Below, one piece after another: positions 1-9,873 of a stretch of 64,000 nucleotides of DNA. The first letter of the stretch is position 1, and every line of letters begins with the position of its first letter. The notes below the pieces were generated by a model that was not told where the DNA came from, did not search any database, and worked only from the letters and a program-made list of their open reading frames with translations. Origin of the DNA: Acidobacteriaceae bacterium (GTDB taxonomy: Bacteria > Acidobacteriota > Terriglobia > Terriglobales > Acidobacteriaceae); NCBI GenBank assembly GCA_028283625.1, contig JAPWKG010000027.1:186001-250000 (forward strand). The letters run 5' to 3'. The position numbers and the translations under genes were made by a program.

Positions 1-1
1 C

Positions 2-181
2 GGCATCAAGTTCTTTCTGGATAACCCGGTGTGTGCGGGCAAGCCAAACGCCGCAGAGACCTGGTTGTTGCTGCGTGCCAGCGGAACGGAACCGCTGCTG
101 CGGGTGTATTGCGAAAGCTGCTCGCAGGAGAGCGTGAAGCTGGTGCTCGAAGCCGCACAGAAGTTTGTGCTGGAAGGGTGA
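2..181 (+). CDS. Phosphohexomutase (phosphoglucomutase/phosphomannomutase family), C-terminal end only
   Basis: The first 59 codons in frame 2 run to TGA at 179-181 and are the C-terminal domain of an alpha-D-phosphohexomutase. The motif RASGTEPLLRVYCE is the phosphate-binding loop signature of domain 4 in PGM/PMM/GlmM enzymes, which move phosphate between C6 and C1 (or isomerise) on hexoses. The active-site serine and metal loop lie outside the window, so substrate cannot be decided. The stop overlaps the Shine-Dalgarno region of the HAD gene that follows 7 bases later, which suggests a shared transcript. Confidence 0.85.
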   Translation, partial: GIKFFLDNPVCAGKPNAAETWLLLRASGTEPLLRVYCESCSQESVKLVLEAAQKFVLEG

Positions 182-188
182 TTACGTA

Positions 189-848
189 ATGGCTGAGATT
201 CAGGCCCAGGGCCTGTTGTTCGATATGGATGGTGTACTGGTGTCTTCTATCGCCAGTGCGGAGCGGTGCTGGCAGATTTGGGCCAAGCACTACGGCATGC
301 CGAACTGGAGCACCTTCAAGATTCCGCATGGGGTGCGTGCGATGGACCTGGTCAAGCAGTTTGCTCCGAATGAAGATCCGGTCGAAGCGTTGAAGTTTAT
401 CGAAGACCTGGAAGTGAATGACGTCGAGGGAATCGATGTGCTGCCGGGAGCGCGGGCGTTGCTGGAGAGCCTGCCGCTGGATCGCTGGACGATTGTGACC
501 TCGGCGAGCACGCGCTTGATGGAGGCGCGGGTGAAGGCGGCCAACCTGCCTTTGCCGAAGTCCTGCATTACGGCGGACATGGTGCAGAAGGGCAAGCCTG
601 ATCCGGAGCCGTATCGCAAGGGCGCGGAGTTGCTGGGGTTTGCTCCGGAGCACTGCATCGTAGTGGAGGATGCGCCGAGCGGAATCCAGGCAGGACATGC
701 GGCCGGGGCACGGGTGCTGGGCGTGGTCAGTTCGCATACGGCCGAGCAGGTGGCGCAGTCCGGTGCGGACTGGGTGGTGGCTTCATTGGAGTCGGCGAAG
801 CTGCTCTCGTCGGAGGGCGGTTTGAGGCTCTCTGTCACGACGGTGTAG
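189..848 (+). CDS. HAD-superfamily sugar-phosphate phosphatase
   Basis: A 219-residue haloacid-dehalogenase-like hydrolase. Motif I is LLFDMDGVL near the N-terminus (nucleophile Asp and acid/base Asp two residues on), motif II is the T/S in TIVTSAS, and motifs III/IV are KGKPDPEPY and VVEDAPSGIQAG. This arrangement, with a helical cap after motif I, is that of the beta-phosphoglucomutase/glycerol-3-phosphatase subgroup. The ATG at 189 is chosen over an upstream GTG at 165 because GGAAGG at 172-177 sits about 11 bases ahead and the longer start would overlap the mutase. The adjacent mutase suggests a sugar-phosphate substrate; the exact one is not readable. Confidence 0.85.
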   Translation: MAEIQAQGLLFDMDGVLVSSIASAERCWQIWAKHYGMPNWSTFKIPHGVRAMDLVKQFAPNEDPVEALKFIEDLEVNDVEGIDVLPGARALLESLPLDRWTIVTSASTRLMEARVKAANLPLPKSCITADMVQKGKPDPEPYRKGAELLGFAPEHCIVVEDAPSGIQAGHAAGARVLGVVSSHTAEQVAQSGADWVVASLESAKLLSSEGGLRLSVTTV

Positions 849-868
849 ACAAATCGTTTCAACACGGT

Positions 869-905
869 AAAGGCCCGGAACTCTGACTGAGCTCCGGGCC
901 TTTTC
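869..905. terminator. Bidirectional intrinsic terminator between convergent genes
   Basis: A GC-rich inverted repeat (AAGGCCCGGA pairing with TCCGGGCCTT) is followed by a T run on the + side and preceded by A residues that give a T run on the - side. It lies between the convergent HAD gene and kdsB and can end both. Confidence 0.85.
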
Positions 906-935
906 TCATGCCTTAGGATGGGGCGTGCGGAGCGG

Positions 936-1661
936 TCAGGCGCGTTGGGCGAGAAGCGCTTCGACGCGTTCGAGATCGGCCTCGGTGTCGACGCCGACGG
1001 TGTCGTGCTCGGTCTCGGAGACGTAAAGGGCGAGACCGTTTTCGAGCAGACGGAGCTGTTCGAGCCGCTCGGTCTGCTCCAGACCGGAGGGGGGAAGCTG
1101 GGCAAAGCGCTCAAGCGCGGCCGCACGGTAGGCGTAGAGGCCAAGGTGCTTGAAGTACGGTACGTCTGGCGCCTGATCGCGGTTGTAGGGGATGGTGGCC
1201 CGGGAGAAGTAAAGAGCGCGGCCGTCGAGCGCTGTGACGACTTTGACGGCGTTGGGGTTCTCGATGTTCTCCGGCGTGCAGCGCACTTTGAGCGTGGTGA
1301 CGTCGACGTGTGCGTGGACGAAGGGCTGGAGGAGCGCGGTGACGTGGCCTGGCTGCAGGAGTGGTTCGTCACCCTGCACATTGACGTAGATATCGGCGGG
1401 GATCTTGCGGGAGACAGCGTAGAGGCGATCGGTGCCGGACGGAAGCTCGGGGTCCGTGAGCACGGCTGGCCAGCCGTTGGTCCGACAGAGCGTCATGACC
1501 TCTTCTGAATCCGCCGCGATGACGACGGAGGAGAACTCAGGGCAGCGGAGGGCTGCCTGGTAGACCCAGGCGAGCAGGGGGCGGCCGAGGACCGGGCGAA
1601 GGACTTTGCGGGGAAGGCGCGTCGAGGCCAGCCTTGCGGGGATCACTCCGAGAACGTTCAC
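936..1661 (-). CDS. kdsB: 3-deoxy-manno-octulosonate cytidylyltransferase (CMP-KDO synthetase)
   Basis: A 241-residue protein, the normal KdsB length. It activates KDO with CTP to CMP-KDO for lipid A-core assembly in the cytosol. The N-terminal nucleotide-binding loop is VIPARLASTRLPRKVL. The conserved TDPELPSGTDR, NVQGDEPLL, and late PYFKHLGLYAYR and LEQTERLEQLR segments are all present. Translation starts at GTG 1661 and overlaps by four bases (GTGA) the stop of a small membrane gene upstream. Presence of kdsB implies a Gram-negative envelope with KDO-containing LPS. Confidence 0.95.
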   Translation of the reverse strand: MNVLGVIPARLASTRLPRKVLRPVLGRPLLAWVYQAALRCPEFSSVVIAADSEEVMTLCRTNGWPAVLTDPELPSGTDRLYAVSRKIPADIYVNVQGDEPLLQPGHVTALLQPFVHAHVDVTTLKVRCTPENIENPNAVKVVTALDGRALYFSRATIPYNRDQAPDVPYFKHLGLYAYRAAALERFAQLPPSGLEQTERLEQLRLLENGLALYVSETEHDTVGVDTEADLERVEALLAQRA

Positions 1662-1765
1662 TCTGGTTTCAGCTCCACGCGCTTATTGCGACGGTACTGG
1701 TGGATAGCCGCGGCGATGACCACGAGCAGCAGCAGTGCCAGCGCTCCGGCGAGAAGGTACAGCAT
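1658..1765 (-). CDS. Small single-span membrane protein, coupled to kdsB
   Basis: A 35-codon frame beginning MLYLLAGALALLLLVVIAAA: almost entirely one hydrophobic helix, then a short basic tail (HQYRRNKRVE). The ATG at 1765 is preferred over a possible TTG at 1870. Its stop shares four bases (GTGA) with the kdsB start, which is typical of translational coupling and is the main reason to regard it as real. I recognise no family; a role in membrane anchoring or LPS assembly is only a guess from context. Confidence 0.5.
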   Translation of the reverse strand: MLYLLAGALALLLLVVIAAAIHQYRRNKRVELKPE

Positions 1766-1890
1766 GGTCAGATACGGAGCCACGCGGCAGCTAAGGTCGT
1801 TGGAAGCGCAGTTTGGAAGAAAGAGGAAAACCGTGGCGAACAGTGAGCGGGTTGAGGGGGCTCGTCGCAAGGCTCTTTTAAGAAGGGGTG

Positions 1891-1940
1891 TTTCTGGTGG
1901 CGGTGACTGGAATCGAACCAGTGACCTACGGGTTATGAGT
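1891..1940. repeat. Left attachment site (attL): 50-bp tRNA-Met 3' fragment
   Basis: Fifty bases identical to 17015-17064. The identity stops abruptly on both sides (G vs C at both the base before and the base after). It covers the tRNA 3' CCA end up to the anticodon loop read on the minus strand, so it is a truncated tRNA and not a functional gene. Confidence 0.9.
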
Positions 1941-2121
1941 GCAATCTGATGCTATCAGCACCTTGCGACTCGTTGCAATGTTATGCGACATATCATCCTA
2001 AGAATCAATGTGATACGAAGGTTCACTTAGCGCGGATTCGCTGCAAGGAATCGCAAGATATGCGGTACACGAGTATCCCAAAGTATCTGACTCTTCACGT
2101 ATGCAGGTAGAGAGGGACGAG

Positions 2122-3275
2122 ATGGGACGCAAACCAGCGGCGGTAAAAGGTGTTTTCCAACGACCGGGATCGGGAAACTGGTATGCGAGAGTAAGGGTAG
2201 ATGGCAAGTTGATTCGGAAGGTCTTTCGGGACGGACAGAGCCGCTGCCGTCGCATACGTGGACAAGACCAACCTCCTCCGTCGGACAGGTGAGGGGAACC
2301 TCCCTCGGTCATCTAAAGATGTTCCGCGCACGTTCGCGGAAGAGGAACACCTTGCAACCTACTCGGGTGTGACCGTGGGGGATCTCTGCGACGACCTCAC
2401 GCGCTACATTCAGAGCCACCCCAAGCAGTACAAGGATCAGTACAACGCAATCTACCGAGTGCGGCGGGTTAAAGAGGCGTTTGGTGATCGTCTTGCCAAA
2501 TCCATCCGCCCCTTTGAGATCGCGGACTGGTTGGATTCGTTGAATCGTGCTCCAGCCACGCTGAACCACTTCAAGGTTGCGTGGTCGTCGATCTACCGCT
2601 ACGGCAAAGAGCTGGACAAGGTGGACGTAAATCCCGCGCGAGAGGTTAGGCTCAAGCGAGTCAACAACGGTGTGATTCGCTTCCTCACTCCCGCCGAGGA
2701 GAAGAGGATCAGAGCGGTGCTCCAGCATCCAATCGACGCTTGCGGTCCGAATAACGAGCAGCGTAAGAGACGGCTGCTCCATAGGGTCTATGAGCTCGAT
2801 ATTGCCCTTGGGACAGGGATGCGGCGGGGCGAACAATATGGGCTGCGATGGAGAGACATTGACTTCGAACGTAGGGTCATCATACTCGTCGACACCAAGA
2901 ACGGGGATAATCGCACAGTCCCCATGATCGATGACGTTATTTTTGCCTTCCGTGAACTCAAGAAGTTTGCCACTGCATCGTCGTGACCGTTCGGAGCAAC
3001 GACCCAATCAGTCTCCCGACTATATCGTGTTCGGGATTACGGACAATAAACGGTGGTGGACGGAGGCTCTAAAAGAAGCCAAAATTAAAAACTTCCGCTG
3101 GCATGACCTCCGCCACACGTTCTGCTCCCGCCTGGCCCAAGCTGGTTGCAGTTTGAAAGTGATCCAGGAGGCAGCAGGGCATAAAACGATCCAGATGAGC
3201 GCACGGTATGCTCACATGGACCATTCCTCACTGCATAGCGCGATGTCGGTGTTGAACAGGGGAAAAGCCACCTAG
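2122..3275 (+). pseudogene. Tyrosine recombinase (phage integrase), broken by two frameshifts
   Basis: Three overlapping frames together make one integrase of normal length. The first (from ATG 2122, preceded by AGAGGG) holds the N-terminal arm-binding region (KGVFQRPGSGNWYARVRVDG). The frame changes near 2230 and the second frame carries the core-binding domain and catalytic Arg (GTGMRRGEQYGLRWRDID). The frame changes again near 2980 and the third carries HDLRHTF (His-x-x-Arg) and GHKTIQMSARYAHM (His and nucleophile Tyr). All catalytic residues survive, so the breaks are either recent inactivation or sequencing errors. It lies 180 bp inside attL, the usual position for a tRNA-targeting integrase. 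Confidence 0.85.
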
Positions 3276-3379
3276 CCATTCCACTGCATATTCGCCCATG
3301 GCGGATTCGACACCAAACTCGATAGGCGCTCTCTGGGGCGATATGTCCGAACGGTCACCACTTCACGGCTGCTGGCCGA

Positions 3380-3664
3380 GTGAGAATAGCTGAGTCCATT
3401 CGCCGGGGATTGCCGCCCGTCCGCTACAACGTCGCCATGAAATACGAGGAAGCTGGCACACGCTGTCTAGTCTCGTTCTGGATCAGCGGGACCCGCCTCT
3501 ATGAATGTCACGTCCGCACCGACGAGGTTCTGGCCGACATAGCACGCCGTGGTCGTGCTCAAACCCGCCTCGCGGACAAGCAAGCTTTTGAGTGTGGAAT
3601 GCGGTCTGGGCGGGGAATCGTGATGTTGTGGCCTGCAGGGCGTTCTTTGTACCAGTTTTTATGA
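3380..3664 (+). CDS. Hypothetical protein, weak support
   Basis: A 94-codon frame (or 75 codons from ATG 3437, beginning MKYEEAGTRCLVSFW) between the integrase and the Rhs gene. It has no clear Shine-Dalgarno sequence and no recognisable motif. The rest of 3276-3792 holds no other gene that I can see. It is listed because it is the only sizeable frame in the gap; it may be non-coding. Confidence 0.25.
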   Translation: MRIAESIRRGLPPVRYNVAMKYEEAGTRCLVSFWISGTRLYECHVRTDEVLADIARRGRAQTRLADKQAFECGMRSGRGIVMLWPAGRSLYQFL

Positions 3665-3792
3665 TTCCAACTGGCACAAAGTATGCCGGGTAAACCAGTC
3701 TTATGTGGTTGGTCATAGGTCAGCGATTTGACAAAGTGGCACTAGACATTGCATTTTATGCATAACAATCCCTTTATCTTCAGACGTATGCC

Positions 3793-6700
3793 TTGGTGAG
3801 CTTCATGCGTTCTAATGCTTCCTATCGTGCGCTTATGGGCGTTTCCATATTAGTGGTTGCGGTTTTTTTTCTTAAAACTAAATTAGCGGCCTTTCCGTTT
3901 TTGTGGCGTATCAACCCAACTTGGCATTCCCGTCGATCACAAAGCTTTCTATCGGCAAGGAAGGTTCTGGGTGTGCCCTGGCGCTCTGCCCGATCATCAT
4001 GCTTGGGCAGGCCGACGTGTCCGTCATTGAGCGTCAGGGCTAGATCTCCATGGCTGCTGTCCGGATTGCTCTTGGTATTCGCATGTCAGAAAACGCTCCT
4101 TGCGCAATTTGAGGGGGCAAATACGGCAGAACCAGGGTACGTTCCCTACGGAGCGGCATCAACAAGCGGCCTCGATAATGTCAGTATGGGCACTCGCGGA
4201 TTGACCGTACGTCTTCCGCTGTTGTCTTTCGCGCAAAGAGGAACTCTTCATTTCGGCGTCATTTTTTCCTACGACACCCCAATTTTTAAGTACAAAGAGA
4301 CCTGCAAGCCTAACGGCCCCGGTGCCGATCCAACTTGCATGTCAACGTGGATCGTACCGGGAAATACTGAGCAGATTCGCGCATTAAGCACGGATGCAGC
4401 CTTCATCCGGGGGGCGTGGAATCCAGGCTGGATGGTCACAATCACCGACGGGCAGCAGGGCAGTCATATAGCAGTTCCCGTCACTAATTCTTTAGGGAAC
4501 GTATATGCCACTGTCGATGGTTCTGGCATGGTCGGTTCGTTCACGGTGCAGAACGGAGGAGCGAACGGCCAGCAATTTGCCGTTGCGCCTAGCTGGGTAA
4601 TCGATGCTAACGGAGTGAAAACAACCGTTGCTGCAGACGGAACCGAGAGAATAGAAGATTCTAACGGGAACTTCTTAAGCTACGGCGTTGTGAACTCTTC
4701 TACCGTTATCACGGATACCATGGGGAGAACCTACGACGAGAACCAAGAACTCCTGAATGGCGCAAGCGACCCATCTTGCGGCACAAATGGCGCATCTTCC
4801 ATTATCACTTACCCGGGCCCAAATGGGCAACCGGCGCAGATTAAGGCATGTAAGACGCCTGTGAGCGTACTGGTTAACTTTGATGGAACGGATAAGGACG
4901 GTGATCAGATACGAGAAGCTTCAGGGACTATATATCCTGTTACAAGCGTTTCTCTATATGACGGGAAATCGTGGTCAACAAGCCCAACTTGGAAATTCGA
5001 TTACAACAATAGTCTTGGAAATTTGACAAAAATCACATTACCGGGCGGCGGTAGCATTGCTTATGAGTGGGAGTCAGTACCTGTGTTCAGCTATGCCCCT
5101 CCGCTCGGCAGCGCCTTCATGACTCAAGCTATTACGAAGCGTACAGTCGATCCAGGTGACGGATCACCAATTCAGTCGGATACGTACGACAGCAGGACGA
5201 TTACCAATGCTCTCGGCGATGTATCTCAACATACGATCACAGGGTTCGGAGGTCCCCCAGCCTACGTAACCGATGCGACCTACACCGATCACAGCTTCGG
5301 TTTGTTAAAGACGGAACACACGGATTACATGTCCTCGTACTATCTGGACTTAGATGAATATAAGAAACCCATAAACGTTTTTCCCACGAGGGTGACGACT
5401 TCACTGCCGGATGCAAGCGGAACTGTGTCAAAAGTCGAGTACGAATATGACAACAAGCTGAACCAGAGCGGAGCCAGCTCCTATGGAAAGCTCATAACCA
5501 CACGAAAGTACGACGTTGGCAACAGCTCTCCGGGCGCTCTTATCCAATGCAGCCAAAATGAGTACGAAGCGTTTCAGGTCGGCACATACATGACGGCCAA
5601 TCTACTGAATCTAACAAGCTCATCGTCGACTTATGCCGGCGATTGTGGCGGAGATTCCCTATCCGCGTATCAATCTACGCAGTACGATGAGAGCACACTG
5701 ATTAGTTCTGGAGTGAGTACGCAACGGGACAGCTCTGGAGGGACTGTTCGCGGTAATGCGACAACGAAGACGAATTGGCTCAATACCACAAGCGGTAATC
5801 TTGTAACTCACACAAGCTATTTTGACACTGGACTGACGCAGAGCAGTACCGATGCGATGTCAAATTCCACGATATATGAAGTGAACCCTTCCGAAGGCGG
5901 GGCCTTCATTACGAAAGTGACGAGACCAACGACAAACAGTGTCCAACACATTTCGACTATTGGCCATGATCTCGTCACCGGTGCAACTACATCGTCTATT
6001 GACGAAAATACGAATCCAACCACTACAACCTTCGATGCTCTAGGCCGTCCTCAAGAGATCGTTAGCCCTGACGGAGGTGATGTACAAATAACCTATGATC
6101 CGGATTTTTTGACCGTTCACCGTAGGGTTAAGATGAACTCCGGTACTTGGATGCAAACTGATACGCTGTACGACGGTTTGGGGCGAAAGAGCCGCGTTGC
6201 TACGTTGCTTCCAGGCGGAAGTTACTTACAGGTTGACTATTGCTACGACGCTGCCAATCATTTGCAGTTCCAGTCAAATCCGTTTACGGGTTCTGGTTTT
6301 GGTTCGGCGAAGGTATGTTCCGGCGCGGGCGATAGTTTTACGACAGATTTTCTGGGTAATGTTCGTTTAGTCCAACACGCCGACGGCAGCACTGTAATTA
6401 CCAACGTGAGTGGCGCGACTACAACGACGACTGACGAGTCTGGTGTTTCCTGGAGCCGCACGACCGACGGCCTAGGACGGCTCGTTAAAGTAATTGAACA
6501 TGGTAGTCAGCTCGACCCCCACAATCTTGAAACAGAATATGTATATGATGCGCTCAATAACCTGACGCAGGTGACTCAAAAGGGCACCTCGACCGAGACT
6601 CCTGTGCAACGGTCATTTACATATGATTCGTTATCGCGGTTAATTACGTCTATAAACCCTGAGGTAGGCACGATTTGCTACGGACAGTGGGTCGCCACGT

Positions 6701-9700
6701 CCTGCACGGGCGGTTATGACGCCAACAGCAATCTCCTATACAAGACTGACGCACGCGGAATAGTTTCGCACTTTTTGTACGACAATTTGAATCGTCTAAC
6801 CGCGAAAATCTATTCTGATGGAACTCCTAGTGTGGCTTTCGCTTACGACACCTCTTCCGTCCCAGGTGCAGCAAACACAATTGGGCGGGTTACACAAGAA
6901 ACCGTGAGCAATGGAGCTATTACACTCTCCCAACTGACACCGTATGCCTATGACGCCATGGGGCGCATCAAGCAGTTGATCGAATGTACCCCCGCCAACT
7001 GCCCGGCGCCAAACGCCCCATATCATCTTGCTTTAAGCTATGATTTGGCCGGCAACATAATCGAATCGACAAACGGTATCCCAGCCGCGGTTTTCACGGG
7101 AGATCCGGCTGATCCTAGCTCCAATTACGGAAATCCCTCGGCAACTTTCAATGGCATTCCAGTTCCAAGCGTTCTCCTGACCTCCGGTTATGACAGTGCG
7201 GGCAGACTGAGCCATTTAACGAGTTCCTGGGCGGACACAGGCAATCATCCTGGGACTCTATTCCAGGCCACCTCGATCGATGCTGCTGCACCAGCTTATG
7301 GTCCCGCGGGGCTGGAGAATGCGCAATTTGGCATCAACTCCGCGACTTCCACTGCGACGGTGAGCATGGCGCGAGCTTACGATAGCCGTCTTCGACTGGC
7401 TTCGGAGACCGATACTGGAACGGTGCCAGCAGCAATTTCAGCGACAGGTAGCTCAGGCTCCATCACCATTCTCGGCTCTGAGCAACCAATCACCGCGCCG
7501 GCAACACCAGGCACCGCAACGGTCACGATTAGCGGGACGGAAGGTTCCACGGGTTGCGGTGGGGGAGTCGTTGTGCAATCCGCGGAGAACGTGACACAGT
7601 CTTCTTCAGAAGCCCAGTCCCAACAAGCGGAATGCACCGTTACATACGACACCGGGAGTGTTTCGGTGACGGTCAATGGGTTTACGGCTGTGGCGCTATA
7701 TCGTCGTTACAGCACAAGCGTAACTGTGGCATCGGCGCTGGCGGCTGCACTCAATAGTTCTGGTTCTCCAGTGAGCGCCACTTCCTCGGGCAGTGTGGTT
7801 ACGATGACCAGTATCGCGACCGGCGAGGCCTCGAATTATGCATTCTCTATCTCTAACGGCGCCGATTTCTGGGGTTTAGCCTCCGGAGCCTCATTAGAGG
7901 GAGGAGGGGTAGGCGCAATTTCTGGTTATGATGCCGGCACGATCTCAGTTACGGTAAATGGAATTAATGTGTCGATCCCATGGGGTTCCAGTAGCACGCC
8001 GCAGTCTCTTGCAAGCGCGTTGGCCGCCAGCCTCCAGAGTGCCGGCAGCAGCATCTTTACCGCAACGGCTTCCGGGCAGGAAATAACGCTCCATAGCAAT
8101 GCAGTCGGGCTGACTACTAACTGGCCAATTTCTGTTGTTGTCAGCGACAGTTCTCCTACTGAGCCGGCCTCGTTTTCGGCGTCGGTGAGCGGCATGGCAG
8201 GAGGAGCGGACGGTATCGCGCAGTCTACTGTCCTTTATTCGTATACGATCCCGGCTACGGGTGGCTTTGCGCCGAACGGCAATTTGCTGAACGTGCAGGA
8301 TTCCGTGATGGGAAACTGGACGTATGGTTATGACGGCTTGAACCGGTTGATATCCGCATTTGCATACAGTGGAACCTACGTGGGAAGCAATATTGCCGGC
8401 GCGACGTTAGGCTGGAGTTATGATTCCTTCGGCAACCGGCTTTTGCAGAGCTCCAATTTCGCCGGATTTCCAACCGGCTCCGTGCAATTTGCAGGAGCGA
8501 ATAATCGGGCTGTCGGCATCGGGCTGGCGTCTGTGCCTGCCTCTTCCGTAGACACGATGCAGTATGACGCGGCTGGAAATCTTACGGGCAAGAACGGGAT
8601 AACGAGCTCACTCTATGACGCGGAAGGTAGGCTATGCGCCATTGCGAACGAGACTGGAGGGTTTACACAATACATTTACGACGGGAACGGAAATCGCGTG
8701 GCGAAGGGACCGATCAGCGTATTTAGCTGCAATGTTTCCAACAACGGGTTTAGCCCGATGGTAAGCTACGTGCTAGATACGGACGGCAAGCAACTGACCG
8801 AATTCAATCTGAGCTCGGGACAGTGGGGCTGGGCGCATAGCAATGTCTTTGCGAGTACGGGATTGGTGGCGACGTACTCCAATCCTGCATCGGGCTCTGA
8901 GACTACGTTCGCGCTGAATGACTGGTTGGGAACCAAGCGGGTCGAGGTGACGCCTGATGGGAAGGTCAGCAGCTTTGCCAGTCTTCCCTTCGGAGATGGA
9001 TTGACTTCATCAGGATCTGCATCCGATGCGACCGAGCACCACTTCACCGGCAAAGAAAGAGACGCGGAATCAGGACTCGACTACTTCGGGGCCAGGTACT
9101 ATGGCAGTTCGATGGGCCGCTTCATGAGCCCCGACTGGAGCAAGACTCCGGAGGGTGTTCCGTACGCCGATCTCAGCAATCCGCAGAGTCTGAATTTGTA
9201 CGGTTATGTGCTGAATAATCCGTTGAGCAAAACGGACGCAGATGGGCACTGGCCAGACTGTAGTGTCTGCCAAACCGTTATAAATTGGTTGTCTTCTAGC
9301 CACTCATCTAGTGCGTCTGCAAATGGATCGCTCGGACAAGGAAGCGCAAGCAATGGAAGCCTATCTGCATCAGCCAGAGCGGCGACCGGATCGGCTAGCG
9401 CTTCAGCGTCCTATGGTGCGAATACCAGCGTGGGCGCAAAGGTCAGCGGTTCTGTTGCCTCTGCGACCGTGAATGAAGGCACACACTCAACCACGCAGAT
9501 GGATGGTCTGACGGCAAACGCTGGCGCGAATGTTGGAGCTAGTGTGGGCGGTGGCAAAGGTGTCCAAGTCGGTGCCGGAGCTAGTGCAAACGCAGACGTT
9601 CTCTCAGCTTCACAAACGGAAAAGATCACCATCGGGCCCGTCACTATCACCGGCAGCGCTACGGGTGCCGTAGGCGTCGGAGCAAATGCTTCTGCATCGG

Positions 9701-9873
9701 TGGGAACGAACGGCGTGAGTGCTTCGGCAGGTGTGACGCCCGGAGTGGGCGGCTCGCTCTCGTTGAGCGTAACTTGGAACGGCGTGTCCGGTTCCGGTGG
9801 CGCTACATCGAATAGCAATTTCCAAGGCACTACCAACAAGATCAATCAACCGGTGATAAAGCCACAGCCATGA
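3793..9873 (+). CDS. Giant Rhs/YD-repeat protein with RHS core domain and Ala/Gly/Ser-rich tip
   Basis: Up to 2,026 residues. A signal-peptide-like stretch (WLLSGLLLVFACQKTLLAQ) sits near residue 95, so translation may start at TTG 4027 instead of TTG 3793 or ATG 3805. Many YD-type repeats follow (YDNLNRLTAKIYSDG, YDGLGRKSR and similar), forming the cocoon-like shell of Rhs/TcC proteins. Residues about 1284-1460 are an insert with two copies of one domain. The RHS core (HFTGKERDAESGLDYFGARYY, ending NPLSKTDADGHW) is at about 1750-1822. The last 200 residues are repetitive Ala/Gly/Ser/Asn and show no nuclease motif, unlike usual toxic tips. The stop overlaps the next gene by four bases. Confidence 0.9.
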   Translation: MVSFMRSNASYRALMGVSILVVAVFFLKTKLAAFPFLWRINPTWHSRRSQSFLSARKVLGVPWRSARSSCLGRPTCPSLSVRARSPWLLSGLLLVFACQKTLLAQFEGANTAEPGYVPYGAASTSGLDNVSMGTRGLTVRLPLLSFAQRGTLHFGVIFSYDTPIFKYKETCKPNGPGADPTCMSTWIVPGNTEQIRALSTDAAFIRGAWNPGWMVTITDGQQGSHIAVPVTNSLGNVYATVDGSGMVGSFTVQNGGANGQQFAVAPSWVIDANGVKTTVAADGTERIEDSNGNFLSYGVVNSSTVITDTMGRTYDENQELLNGASDPSCGTNGASSIITYPGPNGQPAQIKACKTPVSVLVNFDGTDKDGDQIREASGTIYPVTSVSLYDGKSWSTSPTWKFDYNNSLGNLTKITLPGGGSIAYEWESVPVFSYAPPLGSAFMTQAITKRTVDPGDGSPIQSDTYDSRTITNALGDVSQHTITGFGGPPAYVTDATYTDHSFGLLKTEHTDYMSSYYLDLDEYKKPINVFPTRVTTSLPDASGTVSKVEYEYDNKLNQSGASSYGKLITTRKYDVGNSSPGALIQCSQNEYEAFQVGTYMTANLLNLTSSSSTYAGDCGGDSLSAYQSTQYDESTLISSGVSTQRDSSGGTVRGNATTKTNWLNTTSGNLVTHTSYFDTGLTQSSTDAMSNSTIYEVNPSEGGAFITKVTRPTTNSVQHISTIGHDLVTGATTSSIDENTNPTTTTFDALGRPQEIVSPDGGDVQITYDPDFLTVHRRVKMNSGTWMQTDTLYDGLGRKSRVATLLPGGSYLQVDYCYDAANHLQFQSNPFTGSGFGSAKVCSGAGDSFTTDFLGNVRLVQHADGSTVITNVSGATTTTTDESGVSWSRTTDGLGRLVKVIEHGSQLDPHNLETEYVYDALNNLTQVTQKGTSTETPVQRSFTYDSLSRLITSINPEVGTICYGQWVATSCTGGYDANSNLLYKTDARGIVSHFLYDNLNRLTAKIYSDGTPSVAFAYDTSSVPGAANTIGRVTQETVSNGAITLSQLTPYAYDAMGRIKQLIECTPANCPAPNAPYHLALSYDLAGNIIESTNGIPAAVFTGDPADPSSNYGNPSATFNGIPVPSVLLTSGYDSAGRLSHLTSSWADTGNHPGTLFQATSIDAAAPAYGPAGLENAQFGINSATSTATVSMARAYDSRLRLASETDTGTVPAAISATGSSGSITILGSEQPITAPATPGTATVTISGTEGSTGCGGGVVVQSAENVTQSSSEAQSQQAECTVTYDTGSVSVTVNGFTAVALYRRYSTSVTVASALAAALNSSGSPVSATSSGSVVTMTSIATGEASNYAFSISNGADFWGLASGASLEGGGVGAISGYDAGTISVTVNGINVSIPWGSSSTPQSLASALAASLQSAGSSIFTATASGQEITLHSNAVGLTTNWPISVVVSDSSPTEPASFSASVSGMAGGADGIAQSTVLYSYTIPATGGFAPNGNLLNVQDSVMGNWTYGYDGLNRLISAFAYSGTYVGSNIAGATLGWSYDSFGNRLLQSSNFAGFPTGSVQFAGANNRAVGIGLASVPASSVDTMQYDAAGNLTGKNGITSSLYDAEGRLCAIANETGGFTQYIYDGNGNRVAKGPISVFSCNVSNNGFSPMVSYVLDTDGKQLTEFNLSSGQWGWAHSNVFASTGLVATYSNPASGSETTFALNDWLGTKRVEVTPDGKVSSFASLPFGDGLTSSGSASDATEHHFTGKERDAESGLDYFGARYYGSSMGRFMSPDWSKTPEGVPYADLSNPQSLNLYGYVLNNPLSKTDADGHWPDCSVCQTVINWLSSSHSSSASANGSLGQGSASNGSLSASARAATGSASASASYGANTSVGAKVSGSVASATVNEGTHSTTQMDGLTANAGANVGASVGGGKGVQVGAGASANADVLSASQTEKITIGPVTITGSATGAVGVGANASASVGTNGVSASAGVTPGVGGSLSLSVTWNGVSGSGGATSNSNFQGTTNKINQPVIKPQP

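Noticed and set aside
1891-1945. Second tRNA-Met gene
   Set aside because: Only the 3' part up to the anticodon loop is present; the D arm and 5' acceptor strand are missing, so it is the attL remnant.
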